Source: an uncultured Saprospiraceae bacterium
GTDB taxonomy: Bacteria > Bacteroidota > Bacteroidia > Chitinophagales > Saprospiraceae
Assembly (NCBI GenBank): GCA_937924495.1
Contig: CALDSS010000014.1
Coordinates: 1 to 43,737 of the forward strand
Direction of reading: 5' to 3'
DNA length: 43,737 nt
Shown here in pieces: positions 24,525-34,376 of the stretch (position 1 is its first letter; the number at the start of each line of letters is the position of its first letter). The notes below the pieces were generated by a model, which was not told the origin of the DNA, did not search any database, and saw nothing but the letters and a program-made list of their open reading frames with translations. The position numbers and the translations under genes were made by a program.

Positions 24525-24658
24525 CTACGTACGGGACAAAACTTTGGTTTACAAAACTTTGCTCTAATGAAGGACATATATTTCAAGCGCTTTATGCAGT
24601 AATGCTCCCGAAGATTAAGTTTAGTAAACTTCAAATTTCACTTTTGTTCCGAACTAAG
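24525..24658 (-). mobile_element. MITE-A copy 4, reverse orientation, with 9-bp target-site duplication
   Basis: A 134-bp element with ends CTACGTACGGGACAAAA and TTTTGTTCCGAACTAAG, flanked by the perfect direct repeat TAACATACT at 24516-24524 and 24659-24667. Its reverse complement aligns with copy 2, sharing ACAAAAGTGAAAT and GTTTACTAAACTTAAT. Its other inner arm has diverged (GGTTTACAAAACTT). It lies 17 bp before the release factor gene. Confidence 0.92.
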
Positions 24659-24684
24659 TAACATACTATCAAATTAATATTTAG

Positions 24685-25755
24685 ATGCTGGATAAATTAA
24701 GAGCCATAGAAGACAAATTTCTATACATCCAAGATCAATTAAGTGATCCGGAGGTGGCTTCAGACAACAACCGTTTTTCAAAATTGAATAAGGAGTATAA
24801 AAGCCTCCAAGAAGTGGTTGAGGTGTATCGAGATTATGATACAGTTTTGAAAAATCTGGAGGAAGCGAAAGAAATGTTAGGCGATTCTGAGATGAAAGAA
24901 ATGGCTCAAGAGGAAATTAAAAATTTAACCCCACGAGTTAAAGAGTTAGAAGAGCGACTTAAAATTCTTTTGATTCCTAAAGATCCAGAGGATACCAAAG
25001 ATGTAATTTTTGAAATTAGAGCGGGTACTGGTGGAGATGAAGCTGCCATTTTTTCCGGTGATTTATATCGGATGTATCAAAAATATTTCGATACCTTAAA
25101 GTTTAAGTATGAGGCGATTAAGCTCAACGAAGGTACTTCTGGTGGGTATAAAGAAATCATTTTGGAAGTGTCGGGTGAAGAAGTTTATGGTACGTTGAAG
25201 TTTGAATCTGGTGCACATCGAGTTCAAAGAGTTCCAAAAACTGAATCTCAAGGTCGTTTGCATACTTCTGCTGCTACGGTCGCTGTGATTCCAAAATTGG
25301 AATTGGAAGATGTCAATATCCGAAAAGATGAAATTAGAGTAGATACTTATCGTTCAAGTGGTGCTGGAGGGCAGCACGTAAATAAAACGGAGTCTGCTGT
25401 TCGTCTGACGCATATCCCTACAGGAATCGTCGCAGAGAGCCAAGATGGGCGCTCACAGCATAAAAATAAGGACATTGCCATGGGGCGCTTGATACAAGAG
25501 ATTCAAGATAAGCAAAGAAAAGAACATGCCGATGGTTTGGCTGCTAATCGAAAATCTCAAGTTGGTTCAGGTGATCGTTCTGAGAAAATTCGAACTTATA
25601 ATTATCCGCAGAATAGGGTAACAGATCATCGATTGGATGGTGATAGTAAAAATCACAGTTTACAAACCGTGATTGATGGCGACTTGAGTGGCATTATTGA
25701 AGCCCTCAAAATGCTCGAAAACACAGAAAAAATGAAAGCCTCAATTGAAGACTAA
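24685..25755 (+). CDS. prfA: Peptide chain release factor 1
   Basis: A 356-aa factor that ends translation at UAA and UAG. The GGQ motif, SGAGGQHVNKTESAVRLTH, places the peptidyl-tRNA hydrolysis loop in the ribosome. The RF1-type stop-recognition region is present (QGRLHTSAATVAVIP), as is GTGGDEAAIF. Length and organisation are usual. The MITE copy immediately upstream probably lies between the gene and part of its promoter region. The stop overlaps the ATG of the next gene by one base (TAATGA). Confidence 0.97.
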   Translation: MLDKLRAIEDKFLYIQDQLSDPEVASDNNRFSKLNKEYKSLQEVVEVYRDYDTVLKNLEEAKEMLGDSEMKEMAQEEIKNLTPRVKELEERLKILLIPKDPEDTKDVIFEIRAGTGGDEAAIFSGDLYRMYQKYFDTLKFKYEAIKLNEGTSGGYKEIILEVSGEEVYGTLKFESGAHRVQRVPKTESQGRLHTSAATVAVIPKLELEDVNIRKDEIRVDTYRSSGAGGQHVNKTESAVRLTHIPTGIVAESQDGRSQHKNKDIAMGRLIQEIQDKQRKEHADGLAANRKSQVGSGDRSEKIRTYNYPQNRVTDHRLDGDSKNHSLQTVIDGDLSGIIEALKMLENTEKMKASIED

Positions 25756-26519
25756 TGAAAAAGCTATTTGTTGCGCTCCTAATTGGTTTGTTTTTATTCA
25801 GCTGTAATAAAAAATCATCTGAGCAGATTTCAATAGAACAAGTTTCTTTACAAAAGAATTTTGGTAATTGCACAGCGAAGGACGGCGGATGTTTGAAAGT
25901 TAGTATTGGTTATCCTAAAATTCATGATGGTTCTGCGGCATTAAGGAAAGCTGCAAATGGAACTGTTAATCAATTTATTATTGATAATTTGGTAATGGGC
26001 GAAAGCGATGAAGATAGCACTATTGAAAAATTAGACACTGCCCTTATTGAATTAGAAGAAGAGTTTCGAGACTTTTTGGATGATATGGATTTTGCCTCCT
26101 CTGATTGGACGATTGAAACCATGGTAGAGGTGACGTATTCGGATTCAAGCTATCTTGGCCTAAGTATGAGTAATTTTAGCTACACAGGTGGTGCTCATCC
26201 CAATACTTATGTCTCTTTGAAGATTTTAGATAAAACTTCAGGAAAAGAATTAAAACTTCAAGACATTGTAAAAAACACAGGTTCAATAAAAAAATTGGCT
26301 GAAAAAAACTTCAGGGAACAATATGAGATTCTACCCAATTCCTCGTTGAATGATCAGGGATTTTGGTTTGAAGAGGATGAGTTCACGCTGCCTACCAATA
26401 TAGGAATTTCAAATGATGGACTCGAATTTTATTACAATCCATACGAAATCGCTCCATACTCCATGGGGCCTTCCAACATTTTGCTTCCTTTTTCAAAGAT
26501 TGAAAACCTTATGAAATAA
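25755..26519 (+). CDS. RsiV/DUF3298-like lipoprotein
   Basis: A 254-aa lipoprotein with signal MKKLFVALLIGLFLFSC (lipobox LFSC, Cys17). The C-terminal domain resembles DUF3298/RsiV: LSMSNFSYTGGAHPNTYVSLKILD, then GKELKLQDIVKN, followed by a tail ILLPFSKIENLM. RsiV in Bacillus binds lysozyme and acts as an anti-sigma factor, but this protein has no sigma-binding or transmembrane segment, so it probably only shares the extracytoplasmic fold. It overlaps prfA by one base and should be co-transcribed. Its 3' end overlaps the convergent gene by 11 bases. Confidence 0.83.
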   Translation: MKKLFVALLIGLFLFSCNKKSSEQISIEQVSLQKNFGNCTAKDGGCLKVSIGYPKIHDGSAALRKAANGTVNQFIIDNLVMGESDEDSTIEKLDTALIELEEEFRDFLDDMDFASSDWTIETMVEVTYSDSSYLGLSMSNFSYTGGAHPNTYVSLKILDKTSGKELKLQDIVKNTGSIKKLAEKNFREQYEILPNSSLNDQGFWFEEDEFTLPTNIGISNDGLEFYYNPYEIAPYSMGPSNILLPFSKIENLMK

Positions 26520-27726
26520 GTTCTTCTTTTTTGGAAACATAATCTTCAAGATATTGGAACTTTTCAGTCAACTTCCCATTTGAAGTCAGGGTAGCATCTA
26601 CCATCATTCTATGGTTTGGTCCTTCCAAAAGTGCATCTAAAATGAGCGCCTCAAACGTTTTTCCAAATTGTTCGGAAGCATCTCTGGCCAACTCATTTGG
26701 CAAGTTATCAATAGACATCACATCTATTACATCGTTTTTAAAAGGCCCATCGGCTTGCTCAGTTTTCGGATCATAACCAAAAACAGGGTCGCTAATTGTT
26801 GAAGCAAAAAGGGTTGAAGGAACTGAGCTCTCAGGAGCTATATCGCAAGTAACATCGGCAATAACCTTGATATTGAAATCAGTACTCCTCATCTCTTTAC
26901 TTGTGAAAAATGGCGGAGCTTCTTTATTATAAAAAATGCCATTTATGAATATGTCACTAACCTTAGCATATTTCATAAATGTATTTTCAAATCTATTTGG
27001 AAATTTATAATATTCTGACTTTTCAAAAGGCGTATTATTTCTTGTTTCAACATAATCCTCAGTACCCAAATGAGTGTACACTGCAAAATCAAACTCCTTA
27101 TTTAAGAAATCGTGTGGAGTTATTTTTTTGATTCCCATATCATCCAAAACCAAAGCTGCACCTTGACCGACTCTTCCTTTACCAGTAAGAACAATTTTAA
27201 CGGGTGGGAATTTTGCCGCAGAATAAATTTCTTTTGCCTCCTCATATCCAGACAAGTCCTTCATCCTCGGCAAAGAAAATAGTTTGGTTCTTTGCCCATA
27301 AGTCCACAAAGCGTTGTGCGCTCCAACCATCCCAGCAAATTTGCCGAAAGCTATAAGTCGTTTACCCGATGTATCAGTTAATACTTCATAATCAATTAAT
27401 CTGATGTTCTTTTTTAAAATTGCCTGTAGGAGTTTCCGGTTGTGGGCTTGTTCCTTAATGGTATGTGAGAAAAAGAAGTAAGTTTTATTTGCTACTAAAT
27501 AGTCAATAGGAACTTCTTTGACGCCCATCAAAACATTGCAATCAGAAAGATCATTGGAAACCTCAATTCCTTTTTTTCTATATTCTTCATCTGAAAAACA
27601 CCTATCTGGAGAAGATTCAACAATAACCTTTATTCCCTTCTTTTTTAAGGAAGCACAAACAGATGGGCTTAAAGGAACTCTATTGTCAGGTGGATTTTTT
27701 TGCTCTCGAATGATACCTATCGTCAT
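26509..27726 (-). CDS. Saccharopine dehydrogenase (LYS1)/alanine dehydrogenase-like oxidoreductase
   Basis: A 405-aa NAD(P)-dependent oxidoreductase. The N-terminal part (TIGIIREQKNPPDNRVPLSP) matches the alanine dehydrogenase/PNT N-terminal domain, and the Rossmann motif GKGRVGQGAALVLDDMG lies near residue 190. FSHTIKEQAHNRKLL and RLIDYEVLTDTSGKRLIAFGKFAG fit LYS1-type saccharopine dehydrogenases. The exact reaction cannot be fixed from sequence alone. I took MTIGIIRE at 27726 as start, since homologs begin there; ATG 27747 would add seven residues. It is convergent with the lipoprotein gene. Confidence 0.83.
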   Translation of the reverse strand: MTIGIIREQKNPPDNRVPLSPSVCASLKKKGIKVIVESSPDRCFSDEEYRKKGIEVSNDLSDCNVLMGVKEVPIDYLVANKTYFFFSHTIKEQAHNRKLLQAILKKNIRLIDYEVLTDTSGKRLIAFGKFAGMVGAHNALWTYGQRTKLFSLPRMKDLSGYEEAKEIYSAAKFPPVKIVLTGKGRVGQGAALVLDDMGIKKITPHDFLNKEFDFAVYTHLGTEDYVETRNNTPFEKSEYYKFPNRFENTFMKYAKVSDIFINGIFYNKEAPPFFTSKEMRSTDFNIKVIADVTCDIAPESSVPSTLFASTISDPVFGYDPKTEQADGPFKNDVIDVMSIDNLPNELARDASEQFGKTFEALILDALLEGPNHRMMVDATLTSNGKLTEKFQYLEDYVSKKEELIS

Positions 27727-27832
27727 TTTAATCACAGGTTTTTTCAAAAAGATAGATTTCTTTTTGAAAGATTAAATAATTCAGGAAAAGAGGCGAAGTT
27801 TTGTTCTAGGTAAGTTTTAAATTTCAAAGCTT

Positions 27833-27866
27833 AAAAAATCCACCTGAAAACTCAGGTGGATTTTTT
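27833..27866 (-). terminator. Terminator after rpoD
   Basis: AAAAAATCCACCTGA at 27833-27847 pairs with TCAGGTGGATTTTTT at 27852-27866 around AAAC. Both flanks have A/T runs; it ends the minus-strand rpoD transcript. Confidence 0.9.
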
Positions 27867-27868
27867 GA

Positions 27869-28738
27869 TTATCCTAAATATGAACGAAGTGCATTTCGAT
27901 TGTAAGATTTTCTTAATCTTCGAATTGCTCTTTCTTTAATTTGCCGCACTCGCTCACGAGTCAGTCCATACAAGTCACCTATTTCTTCAAGGGTAAGTGA
28001 TTTATATCCATTTAGACCATAGTAAGAAGACAGTACCTCTACTTCTCTCGGAGAAAGAATGGAAAGTCCATTTTGAACTTCTTCCTTCAAGGATTGCTCC
28101 ATTAGCGTATTGTCAGGACTTAAACCTTCTTCAGAGGTTTGGAAGACGTCCAACATGGTAGAATCACCATCATCTCCACTCAAGGGAGCATCCATAGACA
28201 AATGTCTGCCATTACCTTTCATCATTCTGATGATTTCTTTTGGCTTCATTTCAAGGACTGCCGCAAGTTCTTCAGTAGAAGGCTCTCTTTCGTGTTGTTG
28301 TACAAAAGAGATATAGGCCTCGTTTACTTTATTATAGGATCCTACCTTATTTAAAGGTAATCTTACAATTCTTGAATACTCAACAATCGCTTGCAAAATG
28401 GATTGACGAATCCACCAAACAGCATAAGAAATGAATTTAAAACCTTTTGTTTCATCAAATCTTTTACCAGCTTTCATCAATCCTACATTACCTTCATTAA
28501 TGAGGTCAGATAATGAAAGCCCTTGGTTTTGGTATTGTTTAGCTACGGAAACTACAAATCGCAAGTTGCCTTGAGTTAGTCTATCAAGAGCATCTTGGTC
28601 ACCTTCTCTGATCCTTCTCGCTAATTGAGCTTCTTCATCAGGAGTGAGCATAGAGATCTTACCAATATCATTTAGATACTTGTCAAGAGCAACACTCTCT
28701 CTGGTCGTTATTTTATTAGTTATCTTTAGTTGACGCAT
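27869..28738 (-). CDS. rpoD: Primary RNA polymerase sigma factor RpoD/SigA
   Basis: A 289-aa sigma-70 factor. Region 1.2 is [20 protein letters not shown], region 2 has [57 protein letters not shown], region 3 contains [11 protein letters not shown], and region 4 is [30 protein letters not shown]. It lacks the long non-conserved and acidic 1.1 region of E. coli RpoD, which is the normal form in Bacteroidota, where this short protein is the housekeeping sigma and reads TAnnTTTG -7 boxes. It is monocistronic, ending at the hairpin at 27833-27866. Confidence 0.96.
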   Translation of the reverse strand: MRQLKITNKITTRESVALDKYLNDIGKISMLTPDEEAQLARRIREGDQDALDRLTQGNLRFVVSVAKQYQNQGLSLSDLINEGNVGLMKAGKRFDETKGFKFISYAVWWIRQSILQAIVEYSRIVRLPLNKVGSYNKVNEAYISFVQQHEREPSTEELAAVLEMKPKEIIRMMKGNGRHLSMDAPLSGDDGDSTMLDVFQTSEEGLSPDNTLMEQSLKEEVQNGLSILSPREVEVLSSYYGLNGYKSLTLEEIGDLYGLTRERVRQIKERAIRRLRKSYNRNALRSYLG

Positions 28739-29114
28739 ATGTTCAGGAAAGTTTTTAGGAATTGTAATATTAATAATACGCTTAGAACATCAAAAAAGTT
28801 GCCACATCTGTCTTGTAACTTGACTTTTTAAAAATAAATTTTATGCAAGTTAACCTAAAATCTTTAAAATTTATTGGAATATAAGATATCCAAGTGTGGA
28901 AGTGGGACAAGAAAAAAGTTCACATCCCCTATGGTATAGGACTCAAAATTTTAATTTTTGTTACGCTTTTGTCAAGTGCTTACATATAGATAAAAAAGAA
29001 ATGCAACCTCAACGACTACCTACATTTTAAATAAGTTCCACTCCGCTAAATATTTTAACTTTACCATCTAATTTTATTGAAATACGCATTCCTAAATTTA
29101 AAATTGAATAAAAC
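28739..29114. other. Divergent promoter region between rpoD and the T9SS protein gene
   Basis: 376 bp with no gene. A TAACTTTA box at 29056-29063, near TAnnTTTG, is the best candidate for the plus-strand gene; I found no perfect box for rpoD on the minus strand. No strong hairpin is seen. Confidence 0.35.
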
Positions 29115-30989
29115 ATGAAGAAATTTTTTACTAATTTATTTGCTTCTATCGTGTTTCTATCCGTTTTGGGTCTTTCAGCTCAAGCGCAAAATGTACTCTA
29201 CGAGGAGCAATTTGATGGCGGTACGAACGGTTGGACAATAGACACTATTTTTAATGATGGTGTTGACTCTATGTCTTGGAGATGGACCGATACTGGCAAC
29301 CCTGGACCAGTTATGATAAACCCTAATCCTGCTCCAAACCTCATGTCGCCAACGGCTTCTAATGGTGCAATGGTTTTCAACTTTGAATACATGAGATATG
29401 GAGGTGACATAAATAATGTACCTGCAAATCCACCTTATGGAGAATTTGTTGGAGAAATTATTTCACCAACGATTGATATGTCTGATGTTTCCGGACCAAT
29501 AAATATTAGCTACTATCAGGTTGGAAGATATTTGAATGCTGCTGATGGTTATGATTTACAGTGTTCAATCTCTTTTAGCCCAGATGATGGTGCTACTTGG
29601 AGTGCTCCGATTAACGCTTTTCCTGATTGGGAAATTAGAGATGTTTATAATGGAGAACAGCAACTGCCAATTCCTTCTAACTTAGGGTTGCAAGGAAGTC
29701 CTACAGTGAAAATGAAATTCACTTACTCTCAAGATTTCTACTATTGGATGATAGATGATATCACTATTATTGAAAGAACGGAGCCAGACATGAGAGCCAA
29801 TATGAGTTTCTTTGCTATTGCACCAAACTATGCTACTCCAAAATCACAAGTAGAAGAATTTGGATTTTTGGTGGATATCGAAAACATTGGTGGTACTACT
29901 GAAGAGAATGTGAATGTAAATGTTAGGGTACAGAATGGAGAAACAGGTGCAGTTGTTTATGAAACAGATCAGCCTTATGGTTCAATCACTCCTGACTCTT
30001 TAGCCGAGAATGTTCCTTTTGGTGCATTCACACCTCCTGCTGAGGCTGCAACCTATACCACTACCTATCGAGTTTCTTCCGATGGAACAGATAACAATCC
30101 TGCAAACAATGTAATCTCTTATGATTTTGTAATTACCGATACATTATTTGCTAAAGAAGCTGGAGAAGGTCTTGCTGGAATTAGAGGAACAGCTGATAAT
30201 TCTTGGACAATGGGTAATGTTTACTACATTCCTACTGGTGGATATTTTGCGAAAAATGCAACTTTCGGTGTCTCTAACGCTGCAGATATTGCTGGTCAAT
30301 TTATGACCATTAAGCTATTGAAGTGGGAAGGTGATTTGGATGGTGACGGAATGGCCAATGAATCTGAGTATAGCTTAGTGACCTTCAATGGCTATACTTT
30401 TGATGGTACAGAAGATAATCAAGTAATCACTTTACCAATCGATCTTGATGGAAAAAGAATTCCACTTGAAGAAGGTGGTACGTACATCGTGACGATGGAA
30501 TACACCGATATTATTGATCAGTTTGTTTTCTTTTTGACTACAACAAACCACGATTACGGTGCAATGGTTTTCAGAACCGATTCTTTGGGTGCAAATAGAT
30601 ATGGTGCACTTTTAGATGTTGGTAATTCTGGTGATTTATCTACGGGTAATTTCCAAGGTGGTTATTATGTGCCTGCTGTAAGGTTATCAATTGCAGATAG
30701 TGATCCAACCACATCAGTAACAGAACTTGCTACTGAGAATATCGTAAATATATTCCCTAATCCAACTGCTGATGAGTTGAATATCAATCTTGATTTGATT
30801 GAAAATTCAGAAAAGTTGAATGTACGAATTATGGATATTTCTGGTAAAGTTCATTTCACTCAACAATATGAAGATATTCAAAGTACAACTTTAGAGTATG
30901 ACCTAAGATCTTATTCTTCAGGTTCTTATATTGTTTACATTGAAACAGAAGATGGAATACGTTCTATTCCTTTCGCAATACAGAAATAA
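29115..30989 (+). CDS. T9SS-secreted protein with type A sorting domain
   Basis: A 624-aa secreted protein. The signal peptide ends in AQAQ (about residue 25). The mature part starts NVLYEEQFDGGTNGWT, a choice-of-anchor/MAM-like jelly-roll entry, followed by regions with repeated beta structure (EPDMRANMSFFAIAP..., CARDB-like ENIGGTTEENVNVNVRV). The end, NIVNIFPNPTADELNI... to ...SYIVYIETEDGIRSIPFAIQK, is the T9SS C-terminal sorting domain that directs export by the type IX system and cell-surface attachment. There is no catalytic motif that I recognise, so it is likely an adhesin or surface-layer component. Confidence 0.9.
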   Translation: MKKFFTNLFASIVFLSVLGLSAQAQNVLYEEQFDGGTNGWTIDTIFNDGVDSMSWRWTDTGNPGPVMINPNPAPNLMSPTASNGAMVFNFEYMRYGGDINNVPANPPYGEFVGEIISPTIDMSDVSGPINISYYQVGRYLNAADGYDLQCSISFSPDDGATWSAPINAFPDWEIRDVYNGEQQLPIPSNLGLQGSPTVKMKFTYSQDFYYWMIDDITIIERTEPDMRANMSFFAIAPNYATPKSQVEEFGFLVDIENIGGTTEENVNVNVRVQNGETGAVVYETDQPYGSITPDSLAENVPFGAFTPPAEAATYTTTYRVSSDGTDNNPANNVISYDFVITDTLFAKEAGEGLAGIRGTADNSWTMGNVYYIPTGGYFAKNATFGVSNAADIAGQFMTIKLLKWEGDLDGDGMANESEYSLVTFNGYTFDGTEDNQVITLPIDLDGKRIPLEEGGTYIVTMEYTDIIDQFVFFLTTTNHDYGAMVFRTDSLGANRYGALLDVGNSGDLSTGNFQGGYYVPAVRLSIADSDPTTSVTELATENIVNIFPNPTADELNINLDLIENSEKLNVRIMDISGKVHFTQQYEDIQSTTLEYDLRSYSSGSYIVYIETEDGIRSIPFAIQK

Positions 30990-31005
30990 CATCTTCTTAA
31001 AAGAT

Positions 31006-31044
31006 AAAAAAGCCTTTCAGCCGTTTTGGTTGAAAGGCTTTTTT
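31006..31044 (+). terminator. Terminator after the T9SS protein gene
   Basis: AAAAGCCTTTCAGCC pairs with GGTTGAAAGGCTTTT (31007-31043) around GTTTT; a T-run follows. Confidence 0.9.
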
Positions 31045-31055
31045 AATTTTACCCC

Positions 31056-32912
31056 ATGAGGAAAAATTTCATTCAAATTCTCTTAATGATACCGTTTGTT
31101 CTTTTCTCCATTTTAGGGAAGGGGCAAACTGATCAAGAACCTGCCGACACTACCAGTAAGGTGATTGTGGACTACGCAGATGTTTTTGAATATTTGGTAG
31201 AGGGAGAGAATACTTACCAACGACTTTTGGGCGAAGTAGAACTCAGGCAGGACAGTATTTACCTTTATTGTGATTCGGCTTTTATAAAAAATGATAGTGA
31301 GGTTATTGCTCAAAATAACGTTTTAATCCAGCAGGCAGATTCTCTAAATGTTTTTGCAGATAGTGCCAACTATAACAGTGACAATAGAATTGCGAAGTTG
31401 TTTTCCAATGTTATCCTTCTAAATAATAACCAAAAGCTATTTACTGATTCTCTTCAATATGATATGAATAAGAAATTGGCCACCTATGTTTCAGGTGCCA
31501 CTTTGACAAACGATACTACCCAACTGACCAGCCAGCGTGGTTATTATTATACCGCCTTTGATGTAATTGATTTTAAAAATGATGTATTGGTTGTTGATCC
31601 TGAATTTAGTTTAAAAGCTGATACGCTTAGATTTAATACAGAGACTCGAATAGTCACCTTCTTAGGTCCAACCCTCATCAGTACAAAAGACAATGGGAAA
31701 ATTTATTGCGAAGGAGGGTTTTATGACATTCGAAATAAAAAGGCTGAGTTTTTTCAGAATGCCCAATACGTGAAAGAAGATCAGGAAGCAATGGCAGATA
31801 TTATTAGATATGATGGAGAAAGTGGAATTTATACGTTGGAGGGTAATGCCTCTTTCAAAGATGCGGATCGAAATGCCACCGCCGATCAAATAAGATATAA
31901 TGGAAAAAACGACCAAACCTATTTAATAGGAAATGCGAATTATAAAGACAAAGAACAAAATGTCGTTGCGGATGAAATTTTTTACGATGCAAAAAAGAAG
32001 GCTTACAAAACAAGTGGCCGTTCAGTAATTGAAGATGGCGCACAAACCATTCAAGCAGATTTATTTGATTTTGATGATTTGACTGGAATAGGAAATGCAA
32101 AGGGAAATGTAGTGTGGAGAGATACCGTTCAAAACTTTATTCTTTTTGCCGATGAGGCTGATTACATCAAAGAAGAAAATTATGTAAAAACAAAAGGGGG
32201 GAGACCGCTTTTCGTTTCGATTGTTGAAGGAGATTCACTTTTTATGAAAGCAGATACGCTGATTTCAAAAATGCGAACGCCCGATACAACCTTCATCAAA
32301 ATTGAACCAATAGATTCTACTTCAACAGACACCATGAGAATGGAATTAGATACTGGAAGAATTGTTTTGGCCTACAATAATGTTCGAGTTTTTAAAAGCA
32401 ATTTGCAAGCTGTAGCGGATTCTATGTCCTATGATGTAGTCGATTCTATGTTTTACTTTTATAAAGATCCGATCATTTGGTCTGATACCTCTCAGTTTTC
32501 AGCTGATTCCATAAGAATGTCCATGAAGGATAATCAACTGGATAAAATCCATTTAAAACAAAAAGCATTTATTCTCAACTCACCTGATAATATCTTCTTT
32601 AATCAAATTAAAGGAAAGACAATTACTGCCCATTTTATCGAAAAGGAACTTAGAAAAATGGATGTGGAGGGAAATGCAGAGTCCGTTTATTTTGCAATGG
32701 ATGATAAGGATGGCTACATCGGTGCAAACAAAACTGTGTGTAGTGAGATGCAATTGTACTTTGGTAGTAATCAGGTCGATCGCATCAAATTTTTCAATTC
32801 TCCTCAGGCAAAACTCACCCCAATAAATCAATCTGTAGGGCCCGATTTTAAATTGGATGGCTATAATTGGGTAGAACCACCTAAACGCCCGATTACCAAA
32901 AATGATTTGTAG
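31056..32912 (+). CDS. OstA/LptA-like LPS transport protein
   Basis: A 618-aa periplasmic or outer-membrane-associated protein of the OstA-like superfamily, involved in moving LPS across the envelope. The signal peptide ends near GKGQ (about residue 25). The body is a long series of beta strands of the LptA/OstA-N type, recognisable by repeats such as YCDSAFIKNDSEVIAQNNVLIQQADSLNVFADSANYNSD, ATADQIRYNGKNDQTYLIGNANYKD and similar, each strand pair ending in an acidic or Asn turn. It is longer than E. coli LptA (185 aa), which fits the Bacteroidota form. The end KRPITKNDL is short and basic. It begins 12 bp after a terminator, so it has its own promoter. Confidence 0.85.
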   Translation: MRKNFIQILLMIPFVLFSILGKGQTDQEPADTTSKVIVDYADVFEYLVEGENTYQRLLGEVELRQDSIYLYCDSAFIKNDSEVIAQNNVLIQQADSLNVFADSANYNSDNRIAKLFSNVILLNNNQKLFTDSLQYDMNKKLATYVSGATLTNDTTQLTSQRGYYYTAFDVIDFKNDVLVVDPEFSLKADTLRFNTETRIVTFLGPTLISTKDNGKIYCEGGFYDIRNKKAEFFQNAQYVKEDQEAMADIIRYDGESGIYTLEGNASFKDADRNATADQIRYNGKNDQTYLIGNANYKDKEQNVVADEIFYDAKKKAYKTSGRSVIEDGAQTIQADLFDFDDLTGIGNAKGNVVWRDTVQNFILFADEADYIKEENYVKTKGGRPLFVSIVEGDSLFMKADTLISKMRTPDTTFIKIEPIDSTSTDTMRMELDTGRIVLAYNNVRVFKSNLQAVADSMSYDVVDSMFYFYKDPIIWSDTSQFSADSIRMSMKDNQLDKIHLKQKAFILNSPDNIFFNQIKGKTITAHFIEKELRKMDVEGNAESVYFAMDDKDGYIGANKTVCSEMQLYFGSNQVDRIKFFNSPQAKLTPINQSVGPDFKLDGYNWVEPPKRPITKNDL

Positions 32913-33035
32913 AAAATACTTGCATACCTTATAAAGTTTGGTTAAATTGGCAATGAAGATTATTAATTAAAAGTTCATTTAATGAATTTTTTTTAAATGA
33001 TAATTGAACATTTTCACCTTGGTTTTTAACTTACT

Positions 33036-33932
33036 ATGCAGATACAATCATTCCTACATTATTTGGAGTTTGAGAAACGATATTCCAAACATACTTTGTT
33101 GGCGTATGAAACTGACATCAATCAATTTTTTGATTTTGTCATGATTACCTATCAGATTCAAAAACTAACTGAAATCGAATCACTCCATATTCGTTCTTGG
33201 ATGGTTGATTTAATTGAACGGAAAGTTGTGCCTCGCTCTATCAATCGAAAACTATCGGCACTTAAAACTTTTTTCAAATTTCATTTGAAGCATGGTCGGA
33301 TTGATAAAAATCCAATGTCGAAAATACAACCCCCAAAATCTGGGAAGCGACTGCCCGTTTTTGTAAGTCAAGAACATCTAAAAACATTATTTGAAGACAC
33401 CACTTTTCCAGCTGGCTTGGAAGGCGTTAGAGATAAATTGGTATTGAGAATGTTTTATGCAACGGGTATGCGTTCTGCTGAATTAGTTGGAATGACCAGA
33501 GAAAGTGTGGATTTTCAAAAACAACAAATTAAAGTTTTTGGAAAGGGGAGTAAAGAGCGTTTAATTCCTTTTACAAAAGAATTAGAAGTAAGTATCCAAA
33601 ACTATATTCAAGAAGTGGATTTGATTTATCCAGAATTGATACACAATAGATTGTTTATCAATGATTCAGGAGAGCCAGTCAACGCTGCATTTGTAAGTAA
33701 ATTAGTGAAAAAATATCTTTCATTGGTTACAACTGTGGAGAAGAAAAGCCCACACGTTTTGCGGCATTCATTTGCGACACATCTTTCAGATAACGGAGCG
33801 GATTTGAATGCAATTAAAGAATTGTTGGGGCATTCCAGTTTGGCTGCCACACAAGTTTATACACACAACTCAATTGAAAAACTAAGAAAAGTCTATGAAT
33901 TAGCACATCCGAAAGCTAAGAAGAAAGAATGA
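33036..33932 (+). CDS. xerC: Tyrosine recombinase XerC/XerD
   Basis: A 298-aa site-specific recombinase that resolves chromosome dimers at dif. The catalytic set is complete: R146 (ATGMRSAELVG), K170 (FGKGSKERLIPF), H240 and R243 (SPHVLRHSFATHL), H266 (LGHSSLAATQ) and the nucleophile Y275 (QVYTHNS). The N-terminal core-binding domain has FEKRYSKHTLLAYETDINQF. XerC versus XerD cannot be fixed here; I use xerC because this gene followed by hpf is a usual Bacteroidota arrangement. There are no phage or integrase-related neighbours, so it is a housekeeping recombinase rather than an element integrase. Confidence 0.92.
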   Translation: MQIQSFLHYLEFEKRYSKHTLLAYETDINQFFDFVMITYQIQKLTEIESLHIRSWMVDLIERKVVPRSINRKLSALKTFFKFHLKHGRIDKNPMSKIQPPKSGKRLPVFVSQEHLKTLFEDTTFPAGLEGVRDKLVLRMFYATGMRSAELVGMTRESVDFQKQQIKVFGKGSKERLIPFTKELEVSIQNYIQEVDLIYPELIHNRLFINDSGEPVNAAFVSKLVKKYLSLVTTVEKKSPHVLRHSFATHLSDNGADLNAIKELLGHSSLAATQVYTHNSIEKLRKVYELAHPKAKKKE

Positions 33933-33993
33933 AGACAACTTTATGAAAACTGATTTTCATCCTCCTTTTTTTAATTTTTAAAATTTTAAAATA

Positions 33994-34296
33994 ATGAGAG
34001 TACAAATGAATGCAGTCAGATTTAAAGCTGACAAAAAATTAATCCAACTAATCGAAAAAAAATTACAAAAGCTGGAACAGCTTTTTTCAAAAATCATCAA
34101 CGCAGAAGTATTTTTAAAACTTGAAAACTCAGGAAAAATTAAAGAAAAAATCGCAGAAATTAAATTAAAAGTGCCCGGTGATACCCTTATTGTAAAAGGT
34201 TCAAGCAAAACTTTCGAAGAGGCAATAGACCAAACCATTAAAACAATGATTCGAATCTTAAAACGCTACAAGCAGAAAAGATTGAATATAGGATAG
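33994..34296 (+). CDS. hpf: Ribosome hibernation-promoting factor, HPF/RaiA family
   Basis: A 100-aa protein of the short HPF/RaiA class. It binds the decoding centre of idle ribosomes in stationary phase. It has MRVQMNAVRFKADKKLIQLIEKKLQKLEQLF, VFLKLENSGKIKEKIAEIKLKVPGDTLIVKGSSKTFEEAIDQTIKTMIRILKRYKQKR, which follows the beta-alpha-beta-beta-beta-alpha fold. No C-terminal dimerisation domain is present, so it is the short form. It lies 61 bp after xerC in the same direction and ends before a hairpin terminator. Confidence 0.93.
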   Translation: MRVQMNAVRFKADKKLIQLIEKKLQKLEQLFSKIINAEVFLKLENSGKIKEKIAEIKLKVPGDTLIVKGSSKTFEEAIDQTIKTMIRILKRYKQKRLNIG

Positions 34297-34320
34297 GCGC
34301 AATTTCATAAGAAAATAAAT

Positions 34321-34360
34321 AAAAAAAGGGCTGCAAATTTTAATTTGCAGCCCTTTGTAT
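34321..34360. terminator. Bidirectional terminator between hpf and tonB
   Basis: AAAGGGCTGCAAATT at 34325-34339 pairs with AATTTGCAGCCCTTT at 34342-34356. A-run and T-run on the two sides allow use by both convergent genes. Confidence 0.9.
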
Positions 34361-34376
34361 TTTATAGAAAATTTTT

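Noticed and set aside
24516-24667. Fourth copy of the sRNA block near prfA
   Set aside because: AACATACTAT at 24660-24669 resembles the block but no hairpin, box or T-run follows; the match is the MITE target duplication.
33036-33932. Integrase of a mobile island
   Set aside because: The gene is a normal Xer recombinase with hpf as neighbour; no attachment-site repeats or island genes surround it.
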